26,787 bases of DNA from Chara braunii (lineage: Eukaryota; Streptophyta; Charophyceae; Charales; Characeae). Position numbers and translations under genes: made by a program. Of this stretch, positions 17,962 through 26,787 are shown piece by piece. The notes under the pieces are model-generated. The model did not search any database. It saw only the letters and a program-made list of their open reading frames with translations, and was not told the DNA's origin. Position 1 is the stretch's first letter; the number at the start of each line of letters is the position of its first letter. The stretch is taken from the NCBI GenBank assembly GCA_003427395.1, contig BFEA01000258.1, positions 839,392 through 866,178 on the forward strand. Reading direction: 5' to 3'.

Positions 17962-20668
17962 TATATATGCATACATAAAGGAGGGACAAAGGAGATCTTA
18001 TCTAAACCCACTCCCTCGTCTCGAAATGCACGAATCTACAATCACCATGGAAAAAACAACAACAACAACAACGTTTCATAAAATCCCTATAGTAGTTGTC
18101 AAAATCACCAGTTACTCTCCATTATCTTTTTGTGCCTCAGTCTTGCTCTCTCTTTTGACCTTAAGAGCACCCTAAACTCCCATAAGCGGATGTTTCATAA
18201 TCAACCAGTAAAAAAAAAATGATTATAATAAATGTAGGAACCAATCAATCATTCACATTCTCTCATAAAATGATATATCCCTATCTTGTTTTATAATTTG
18301 TGGAAGGGATCATTTGTATTGTCACCCGCAGAGCCCCTTTTCTGTTCCCATATCATCCCAATCAACCAACTCACTAACCAATCACTCTGATAAACCAAAT
18401 CAATAAGTCAATCGACCAATCAATTTGTTTATCAACCATTACATTGACCGAACCAAGATACTGGTTCCCAAAATCAGAAGATTACTGCTCATCCTATTTT
18501 AAAATATTGACTTGTTTTTCTTTTATCTCAAATTTCATTATGAGAATGTTCATGATCAAGCAAGTTTAACCAAAGCAACCATTCAATCAATAAAATTTGC
18601 CTTATCTTGCTACTTTCCATAATGAAGGAGCCTTACCCAAATCTTAAAAAAAGAAAGGAAAAAAAAACAAAGAGGATTGAAAGGAAAGAGGAATAAAATA
18701 AGTAAAGAAGCAACGAGATAAGCACGCGCATGCTATTTCTCACTTTTCTACTCAATTTTCAAGGATGGTAAGCAAAACCACACTACATTAAAAGTTTCAT
18801 TAAAAAAAAAAAAAAGGAGGACGTGGGGAACAAAAAAAAAACAGGGAGTAATATTTATTGCATCACTCTTTTGTATCAATTATTGTCATACCCCCTTTTT
18901 ATCTAGCATCACTAAGGACTCCCCGTTTTTTTATATATCAAGGACTTAGGAAGGTGCATCCATTTACCCAACCAATCGATCATTAATGAGATCGATTGAT
19001 TGATTAATCAACTAAAAATTGACTTTTTCATTTATCATTCTTTGATCAACCAACCAACTGATCATTTAACAAATCAGTCAATCAATTGTTTAACCAATGA
19101 TTAATCAATAAACCATTTCGGACATCATTAAATATTTTTTCTTTAATTTGACCTCTAACCTCATTTATGAAAATCCCCTTTTGCGACTCTCTCAATGACT
19201 CGAAGATCCTGCATGCATTTTGCAAACTCTTCTTCTCTTACGTAAGAGTAGATCAACAAAGCAATATTACAAGACTTTGTTTCCTCTTTGTTTTCTTTTG
19301 GAAGTCATCTACTATACATATATATATATAATAATAAAAAAGGGGAGGTCCCTCATCTCTCTTTACGAATGATTCATGAAGGAATAATCAACCAACCAAC
19401 CAATCGATTGATATAACAATTTGTTTGATTGGCCTACCAATCAACAGTTCGATCGACCAATCGACCAATTAACCAATTAAATCGCCAAATCATTTACTCA
19501 AAACTTCTTGCATTACCTGCATATCTTGTCGTTTTTTCATACCGCAAAAATTTGCATGTTGTCCACACAAAACCCCATCTTCTTCTCTACCAACCTTAAA
19601 AAAAAAAAAAAAAAAAAAAAGGGAACGGGCGGGGGGGGAAGAAAAGAAGAAAGAAAAGAACAGGAGGAAAAAAAATAAAAAAGGGGGAAGGAAGGTTAAC
19701 CCCATTATGGAACAATAATCATCTGCAAAGGACTCTTCCCCAAGCATATTTCCTTCCAAAACCTCATCCTTCTGCCCTCCCCTCTGCTTTTATAATAAGG
19801 AATTGCTACCGTTGCTCAAATGTTAAGACTTAGTCTCACTATTAATTTTATAAAAAAATAAAAAAAAAAAAAGGAGGGGAGAAGAGCAAGGGGAAAGGGG
19901 GGAAAAAAAGAGGAATGACAACGCATTTCAAGATCCAACTGCAATTGCCATCTTAAGATAATTAAAGTATCTTTCCTACCCCATCCCACTTCCTGCACTT
20001 CGAAAATTACTATCCCCTCCTATTCTTTTTCTTTTATGCATGTCATCTTCTTCGCATATCACAATGAAGTACTTTTTGGATCAAGTTATCGAAACAATAA
20101 CTCTCTTACCGCTAACTGCAATCTTTAAACTCTCATCACTTTTCATCAATCCATTCCCTCGCCTTTTCTTTCCGTCTAATCCTCCAGGCACTTACAATCT
20201 TCATCTATTTCATTTTCGCACCACCTTTTATACTCTCATTATTTTTTTTCCCATAATACTCATAATTTTCCGCCATTAACAAACAAACATCAACATTAAA
20301 AAAAAGGGGTGAGGGGAGGGAGAAGAAAGGAACGAAGAGGGGGTGAGTCAACGGGGTCAGAAAAGCAGTAGGAGCAGGGAAGGGAGATGGTCAAAATCAA
20401 GAGTTAGAAAGAATGAAAATTTTGATTCCTACTCTTCTAAATTGTGCAGATGGATCACTGACTGAAAACATTCCTAGCAGCCTCTGGCCCCCAATCTGTC
20501 ATTGGAGCAGAAGTTTATGCTGTGTTGCCCATCCTTCCCCCTGTCTTTTTACCAACTAAGATCATAGACTGCGTCAACCCACTCGCTTAAGATAACTCTA
20601 ATCTCCTTTTCACCATTCAACCTGATAACTCATACCAAATTCACAGAGTACATTTTCTTGCAATTAAG
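17962..20668. other. 2.7 kb AT-rich DNA, no recognised gene
   Basis: Contains A-runs (18800-18840, 19597-19620, 19850-19875), an AT microsatellite near 19318-19330, and patches of the GATC/CAATC satellite vocabulary at 18355-18450, 18965-19110 and 19385-19490. Frames of 60-90 codons there are low complexity (Phe or Lys runs). Confidence 0.6.
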
Positions 20669-22035
20669 ATGAAAAACCCAGTCCCTCCCCCACACCCCTC
20701 CCCCCCCCTGCCCACTTCCTCTCCCCCCTTATTAGAGTCAAGCCCATCCCGACTTCTCACCGCCCCCGATTCTTGCTCCTTGTCATCTCGTCTACCTCCA
20801 TCTCTCAACATAGAAGTTTTTGAACAACTCAAGCAACAGTTTCTTCTCAAGGAGGAAGAAAATCGGATTTCCATCCAACAACTTTAGATTGAATTGCTTA
20901 AGCATGATGAAAAAAAAAACAAACTCTCACACAACTCTACCAGAAGATCCAATCAGAGATGGATGCAATTATCAGAAACTCAACGGCAAGTCTCAACCAG
21001 CTTATGATGGGCTATTTGTTTGGAAGAAACTTTTTGTCTCACCATGCTACTATTCTCCGGTTGAAGCCTATATAAGGTTCCTCGCTATCAACATGAACTA
21101 TTCCTACTATCCCATCAACAAATCAGTGGTCTCGGATTTTTGTTCAAGAGTTGCATCAATTGCCAAGGACTGCATCGATTCACGGATTCCCAAGGAGCTC
21201 AAGCACCATCTAACCAAGGTTATGAGAGAGTGCATGGACAAAGTTTTCCCTCTGATCAATTTTGAGTTTAACTACTGCATGAACATCGTCCGCAGAGACG
21301 CCCACAGACAAGAAAATAGGTTGTCGGCCCGACCTATCCTGCTATCGTCCTGGACTGTCAATAAGTTCACGCCATTTGCTTTTAAGGGCTTATCTCGTAT
21401 CATTTATCGTGTATGCAGATTGGGAATATCCGAATCCGACTCATCTTCATATCGCAAAAAGGATGATTACTCCAAGGCTGAAGATCACAAGAAGAATTAT
21501 TCATCCAAGCGACACTATGACGACGACAAGGACCATGGCTACAACTACTTCCGGGCATCCAAAAGAGTTTTCACTTAGTTCGCCCACCACGATCAATCTC
21601 GTTCTTCCCCCAAGGCCACTACCCGATCCTCTGAATAACCCCCCTCTCACTATTTCGTCCATCCCCACAATTCTCACCAATCTTTCCTCTACCCCGTCCC
21701 TCCAATACCTTCGCACCGCCACATTCGCACTCCAAGAACCATCGTCCTCGCTCCGTAACCTCGATAACTTATTCGCCGCATCTCCTTCAGGTCACTTTTT
21801 AAATTGGTCCTTTCTATTTTCCTCAAGCTCTAGAAGATTCTCTCACTCAGTCCTCCAATGGATTCGTCATGGTGTTAAACTCAAATTCAATGGCACATCG
21901 CATATACCAACCTCCAAACTCATAAAAGTTTGTTGCATGGTCAAGAAGGTGCTTCCATCCTCCTTCAAAAGAGCATTGCGTTGCGTGTCCCCTCCTCCAC
22001 CCCCACCTCTCTCAACGGTATTAACTATGAGTTAG
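20669..22035 (+). pseudogene. Decayed retroelement, possibly DIRS-like gag and RT start
   Basis: Three plus-strand frames succeed each other. The first (20669-20887) is Pro/Ser-rich and ends in a charged helix with EQLKQQFLLKEEEN; a TAG interrupts it and the helix continues beyond. The second (20820-21578, 252 codons) gives an alpha-helical domain and then a basic, Tyr/Lys/Asp-rich tail. The third (21376-22035) overlaps it by about 200 bases, starts Pro/Ser-rich, and contains HFLNW, then VLQWIRHGVKLKF near 21850-21890. That order resembles the start of DIRS/Ngaro-type reverse transcriptases, where a Trp-containing segment is followed by a I-x-x-G-x-x-L-x-F motif, and gag/RT overlap is usual for them. 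The catalytic domain is absent because the element stops at a tandem repeat near 22040. The family call is weak; a broken host gene is the alternative. Confidence 0.35.
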
Positions 22036-22551
22036 GTGATGATTCCTTGTACATCAGTGAAATGCATAAGACTATCGGGGGTTAACCTCTTGACGAGTCC
22101 GTCAAAATTCAATAAAATAGTCTCGCACAATCTTTTTTTTTTTTTTTTTACTTCTATAACGAACATGACAAAATACGTACAACACATATTTTTGTCATAC
22201 GTTTGGACCTACAACCTGTTAGGCTTGTAGGGTCGGTGTGAGTAGAGTCTGTTGTTTTTCTTAGGGTGCTAACTATTGACCAAGTGGTGAGTCATTTCCA
22301 TCAATTAAATGCATTCAGTCAGATTGTTGGTACTCGACCTGTCGACGAGTCAATGGCAGTCTGGCAAAAAGTATAGTACATTGACTACAATCCAACTTTT
22401 TTATAAAGAGAACCTGACAACATATACGAGTATATGCATAGAGGTAAAACTACATTGATTTTGGATTCACAACATACGCGCACAAACAAACATTCTTGTA
22501 AGGGGTTTGGATCAACAGTCTTCTCGGATTGCAGGGTTAGTGTGAATAAGA

Positions 22552-24510
22552 TGGCCGATTGGCGCAACAAACACTCCTCCTTCTTTGGTCGGGCGCTGGT
22601 CATAAACAATGTGGTGTTCGTTGCGTTATGGTATAAATCAATGCTTTGGCCCCTGAGTAAGACTGCCTTCCAATCGCTTAGGTCTAAGGTAGCAACCTTC
22701 CTCTNGAGAGGAGATGATGAGCGAGCAAATATCATCAGTAGGGTGGCATGTGAGTCTGTTATACAGCCAAAACGGACTGGAGGTTTGTGTATCATTCATC
22801 CCATGACACAAGTCCAGGCCCTCCGTCTTAAATGGCTGAAGTTTTTGATCTTTTCCTTAGACAGCCCTTGGTGAACCCTCGCCCTTGAGCATATTGCCTG
22901 ATTGACTCCGCCGGTTCCACCAGAGGTTAACCCGCTCACATGGCTAGAGGATCGCTACTGGTCAATCCTGCGCAAGATCCACGGTCAAACAACAGAGAAC
23001 TTTTTACCTTCATTATTAAAATGTTGGCGCAGGCTCCCCCCCCTGAGAAACAAGCACCGACGCGGAGGGAGGAGGTATATCGACAACCGCTTTTTGGGAA
23101 TCGGTGGATTACCCCCTCTCATGAGCTGATCTCAAGCAGCTCTGCTGCCCCCTATAAGAGATGGGTGAGGAACGGGATACTCCGTGTTGGGCACCTGTGG
23201 GACCAGGAGAGGAAAAATTGGAAAACAGCAACCCAACTTCAAGACATCCTCCGCTATTGTCATCATACTGAGAGACACCTCGACACAATCATCGAAGCAC
23301 TCCCTCTCGCATGGTATAGGGTGCTCAATCATGGCCTCACTTTGGAGGAAGGGGACTGGGTCGCCATACTAGGGGACAAGGAATGAATAGGCCGGATCTA
23401 CATGGTGCGAAAAACTGACGTGTTGGTGGAATATTACGCCATTGGACCAAGGGGGAAGCTTTTTGGCTCCCACAACCCCTTTGAATGGCGAGAAAAAAAC
23501 AAGATGTTCCGGGTACGGGTGTTACAGGAGGGAGAAGACCCCCCTGACACCTATAAACGAGCTACCCATTGACCTTGAAGAATGACAATAGCAGACAGCC
23601 CGGGGAACAACAGCGGCGACCGGAAAAAAAATCCACCTTAACACCATATCTATTAAATTCATGTATAGGATGCTTAGACCCAAGAGAGTGTCGAGAGACC
23701 AAATCAACGACAGATGGGCTAAACACCTGAACGTGGATCAGTCCCTCCTCAAACCAATCAAATGGTTCAATAGAAGCAAAATGAGACTGACAAAAATCAC
23801 GTTGTCACAGTGGCAGATCGCTCATCGGTGTCTGCCAACAAACGCGTGGCTGATTGACCATACACATCTGGAACAAAAAGGCAAAGTGCTCCCGTGGTGG
23901 AACCTTCTGACGTGGCGGTGGTGGGACCACATTTGGAGGAAAACGATACCGGACACCCCTTGGCCATGGTCTTGGCAAGCCATATTGACAGGACACTGCC
24001 CATCACTGGAAAGCGCCCCTACATACATCTATAACATGTACAGCTCGGGTAGACGATCTGTCTTATGGGCGCTCTGGTGGCAACACTGCCTTTTAGTTTT
24101 GGAGGGAGTTAAAATTAAGGGCCCTGAGTTAACAGGACAAATAAGGGATTTGGTACAATTGGAGCTGGGGCTAGATGGAGGGATCTCAAGCCACAGTTAG
24201 ACATTTACTGGACAAACCAAAATATTAAGAGGGCGATTACCGGTTTTGGTAGGGAGTCGCTAGAGATGGACCAGGGCGGATGGATGGCTCGAATTGGGTG
24301 GATATGGGATCGGACCGCCATAACAGAATAAGAAATATCGAGAGACTACAGACTTGTTTTCAACGACTGGACTCAAATTGATCCATCTTTCCTCATGAGA
24401 CCCCTGTTAGATTTCCTGGACCCGTTTCCCCCTCATCCCTTCGCCCTGATGAAAGTTTTTACCTAACACCAAATCAGACAAGAATACGATAAACCTCTCC
24501 GGTGCCCCAT
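22552..24510 (+). pseudogene. LINE ORF2 C-terminal remnant (RT thumb and downstream)
   Basis: The opening reads WRNKHSSFFGRALVINNVVF then LWYKS, FQSLRSKVATFL (the N at 22705 probably hides a Trp), GGLCIIHP and ALRLKWL. This is the post-catalytic reverse transcriptase region of LINEs, where the newly read segment typically goes GRA-L-N, then P-FW-G, then K-GGL-L. Farther on are EEVYRQPLFGNRWI, GHLWDQ and a TLSQWQIAHRCLPTNAWL segment that resembles the Trp-rich LINE C-terminus. The frame is broken by TGA at 22872, 22899, 23384 and 23583, TAG at 23589, and TAA at 24329 and 24464. It also shifts near C-runs at about 23033-23043 and 23551-23556, and near 24170. No catalytic motif is present. Confidence 0.8.
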
Positions 24511-24554
24511 GAGCAGCGCTTATCAAATGGTCATTTTCTTCACAAGATACATCA

Positions 24555-24964
24555 CCTGCTCAGTTAATCCCCCCGTAATCAGGACAATCAATGCTGGCAG
24601 GCTGGTAGTTGTACGACTGAAGGATGGTGGCTGGCAGGTTGGTAGTTGTATCCTCTCAGCAGCAGGTGTTTTGGTGCCCATCGCTCAGCAACCTGCACAG
24701 TCAATCCTCTGCTCACCAGAGTAATCAATGCTGGCAGGTTCTTTCGCAACCTTTTCTTAACCCTTTGTCCTGGTATCTTCTTGATTCATTATGTACAAGG
24801 GACGCGGGTCTTCCTGCTCAGTTACCACCCCTGATTCCAAAGTTTTCATTGGTAGGGGGTGGGAGGAGGGATCGGGCGCCGGTTTAGGGCGAAGAGATTC
24901 CCCGCTCTCTCCAGTAGCCTGCTCAGTCAATCCCCTGGATCCCAGAGTAATCAATGCTGGCAGG
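24555..24964 (+). repeat. Three copies of a 46-bp repeat in the LINE 3' region
   Basis: Copies at 24555-24601, 24692-24738 and 24919-24964 each begin CCTGCWCAGTYAATC and end ATCAATGCTGGCAGG. A partial copy (CCTGCTCAGTTACC) lies near 24812. They are spaced, not adjacent. Confidence 0.9.
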
Positions 24965-25075
24965 AACCTCACACAATCCTGTTTTGATATACTCCAAATT
25001 CAGTTTGTATATGGGATGCTGGACCCGTTTTCCAGTAGGTGATGCTCCCCACTAATAGATGGGGTCTATCCTTAG

Positions 25076-25113
25076 GTGTTAGTGGTGTCTACTCTTATCA
25101 GCACCACTAACAC
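25076..25113 (+). promoter_or_regulatory. LINE 3' terminal stem-loop
   Basis: GTGTTAGTGGTG (25076-25087) is perfectly complementary to CACCACTAACAC (25102-25113) around a 14-nt loop, just before the A-rich tail. In LINEs of the stringent type the reverse transcriptase recognises a 3' stem-loop to choose its template, so this is a likely recognition element. That role is inferred from position only. Confidence 0.6.
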
Positions 25114-25780
25114 TGGCGGGGGCGATTCTAAAAAAATAAATAAAAAAGGTGGGAATAAAGTCCACGACTTTTCTAAGGGGTCTTACTTTGGATAAAGATG
25201 TGAGATTTTATCCATCAGTCAAATACATCACAACAATACTGTTGGGGTTCAACCTCTTGATGACTCATATGAAAGTATGACAAAACAATCTAGCACAAAT
25301 TTTTATTATTTTTTTCAACTTTCGTATGGTAAACAAGACAACACACTCACACAAGAAAACATATTATTGTCAATTTTTTTGCACAAAGACTCCGGTAGGA
25401 TTGCAGGGTTAGTTTGACTAGAGTCTATGACCTTTTTGAAGGGTGTTTACTTGAAGTTAAGTGTTAACTTAAGTTTGTATCCAATATTCAGATGCATCAT
25501 AGCTTGATTGTTGGAGTTGAACCTCTTGAGGAATCGGTGAAAGTATGAGGAAACAATTTGGCACGGTCATACTGTTTTCTTCCTTTTTATAAAGTTTACG
25601 TTAGCCAACATGAACAAAAACACACACAAACATACACACACTATTGTAAATGGGTCGAATTAGTAGTCACCTAGGATTGCGCTGCTAACATGAATGGGAG
25701 TCTACCAAGTTTCTCAAGGGTGTTAACGGGATCATGTTGTGAGCACTCCCATTAGTTAAACCACCAGTTCACACGAAGCT

Positions 25781-26023
25781 AAATTGACGTGCACGTTTCC
25801 AAGTTTGACTGCTACAGTAACAGACCAAAAAAAATAAAATTTGATACTGATACCATCCTACCATGAAACTGAAGAGTTGTACCTCATGCCAGCAGATGGC
25901 ACCCAAAAGACAAACGGAAAGAAAAAAACAACAACAACAAAAACAAATAAATTCATATCAATGATGAACAAAAACCGTTGCCGTTTCAAAAAAGAAACAA
26001 AAAGGAGATGTGGGGGAAGTCAT
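25781..26023. other. No recognised feature
   Basis: AT-rich sequence with A-runs between two repeat families. Confidence 0.5.
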
Positions 26024-26345
26024 CTAACCGAGGACATACTCACAATAGTACTATCCATAATGTATCTGACCACTATCACGACCAAATCATTATCTTTTTT
26101 TTTTTTTTTTTTTTTCCTTCTTCTTTCGTGTAGTGCCCTGCCAGCGAGGCAGGACGTGTTCCACCTTCTCAAGAGAGACCCTCACTAAGGGCATACTCAC
26201 ACTAGTACTTTCCAAATTGTATCTGACCGCTATCATGGATACATCTTCCATTCATTCCCCCCCCCCCTCTATTTACATTTTTGAGAATGCCCTCACTCAG
26301 GGCATACTCACACTACTACTTTCCATAATCTATCGTATGGATATT
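26024..26345. repeat. Three spaced copies of a 60-70 bp repeat
   Basis: Copies at about 26024, 26178 and 26289 share GGRCATACTCACA, then TACTWTCCAWAATSTATC words, with CCCTCACTAAGGG-like starts in two of them. Spacers are T-, C- or A-rich homopolymers. Two related hairpins lie beside them: CCTGCC-AGCGA-GGCAGG near 26131-26147 and CTGCC-AGCAA-GGCGG near 26411-26425. Confidence 0.85.
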
Positions 26346-26589
26346 ACATCCAAATTCATCTTTGTTTTTTATTTTTATTTTTGTTTTTGTTTCTTTATAA
26401 GATTAGTGAACTGCCAGCAAGGCGGGATGTCTGAGTAAATAGTGCACTCAAGCCTAGTTTCTCATTTTTTTTTATTTATTTATTTTTTCGATTTCATTTT
26501 CAGTCGATATTGTTTTGGCCCACTGGCCTTTTCCCTCCGAACTTACGGCGTGCCGGATCATTGTTCATCTTACCAGGGTCATAGTGTAC
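26346..26589. other. No recognised gene
   Basis: T-rich runs (26360-26395, 26466-26490) and mixed sequence. Apart from the CTGCC-AGCAA-GGCGG hairpin noted with the preceding repeat, I see nothing. Confidence 0.5.
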
Positions 26590-26736
26590 TGCGTTTTGGT
26601 GAATAGTGGGGGTCCTTTAACTGGTGGTTGGAATACATCTTTGTTAGGCGATTGGGTTTCAACCATCTGAGAGTCAGTGAAAGTTTTACGAAACGACCTG
26701 TCACAATTTGAATTTTTTGTACAGTTTAGTACAACC

Positions 26737-26787
<51 letters not shown>
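26590..26787. repeat. Further diverged copy of the 270-bp repeat ending in (AC)n
   Basis: TTTCAACCATCTGAGAGTCA, then GTGAAAGTTTTACGAAACGA, then CACAATTTG and a TTTTTTG run, reads like the second block of the repeat at 22043-25780. The terminal (AC)25 run (26738-26787) takes the place of its CA-rich tail and runs off the window. Confidence 0.75.

Larger units (their letters stand above)
22552..25148 (+). mobile_element. 5'-truncated LINE (non-LTR) retrotransposon
   Basis: A LINE copies its RNA into DNA at the insertion site. This copy lacks the 5' end and begins inside the reverse transcriptase gene, as is usual for LINEs. It is flanked by an imperfect target duplication, GTGTGAATAAGA (22540-22551) and GTGGGAATAAAG (25149-25160), matching at 9 of 12. 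It ends in an A-rich tail (25130-25147). It inserted into one unit of the surrounding tandem repeat, whose sequence resumes exactly after the tail. The 3' untranslated part holds three direct repeats and a 12-bp stem-loop. Several stops and frameshifts show that it is dead. Confidence 0.88.
22043..25780. repeat. Tandem repeat of about 270-300 bp, split by a LINE
   Basis: A diverged unit repeats here. One block reads GGATTGCAGGGTTAGT then an AGAGTCT word and GGGTGTTAAC. A second block reads TCAACCTCTTGATGA then GAAAGTATGA, ACAATCTGGCAC and a T-run. A third is an ACACAC-rich tail. First-block copies start near 22223, 22527, 25395 and 25672; second-block copies near 22083, 22335, 25248 and 25519. 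The copy beginning near 22527 is cut after GTGTGAATAAG and resumes at 25149, with the LINE between. Removing the LINE restores a spacing of about 270. Long homopolymers and CA-rich tails add length variation. Confidence 0.85.

Noticed and set aside
13488-24466. Reassigned stop codons (UAG or UAA as Gln, UGA as Trp)
   Set aside because: In-frame stops occur in otherwise plausible frames, but all three stop types are involved, frameshifts accompany them, and ordinary transitions in dead elements explain them.

Overview
The window looks like repeat-rich eukaryotic nuclear DNA. It has GT-AG intron candidates rich in pyrimidines, long microsatellites, a 5'-truncated LINE with an A-rich tail, a hAT-type miniature element, and a U6 snRNA-like sequence. 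I cannot name the species. The short introns packed with CT or T would fit a myxomycete or another protist, but that is a guess. No intact long protein gene is visible. Most long reading frames are translations of purine or pyrimidine tracts, or decayed transposon genes. Scattered N bases mark low-quality calls.

Layout. From 1 to about 14,400 the DNA is mixed to GC-rich. It holds tandem repeats and polypurine tracts (466-2110), a small fold-back element (2627-2757), a GC-rich hairpin-rich stretch (3060-4080), a U6-like snRNA (4290 to about 4390) followed by two short intron candidates, and a minus-strand spliced exon pair whose intron is the (CT)n microsatellite (5644-6084). A structured region at 8783-8943 follows. 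Then comes the main discovery candidate, a tandem array of 17 RNA-like hairpins at 9193-10464. More structured but unrecognised sequence runs to about 12,800. Weak coding candidates lie at 13,122-14,342.

From about 14,400 to the end the DNA is AT-rich. It holds a GATC/CGAT satellite with a higher-order repeat (14,960-16,540), a 741-bp hAT-like MITE (17,221-17,961), a long AT-rich gap, a decayed DIRS-like retroelement candidate (20,669-22,035), and a tandem repeat of about 270-300 bp interrupted by the LINE (22,552-25,148). Two further small repeat families reach the window end, which is an (AC)n run.

The strongest undescribed signal is the hairpin array. All 17 units keep the hexaloop TAAGTT on the plus strand, while the flanking stems change sequence but stay paired, often through G-U wobbles that work only if the plus strand is the RNA. 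This points to a non-coding RNA, or a transcript region, carrying many copies of one RNA-binding or structural module. The pseudoknot-like element just upstream and the duplicated UACG-loop hairpins just downstream may belong to the same locus. That link is inference from proximity only.
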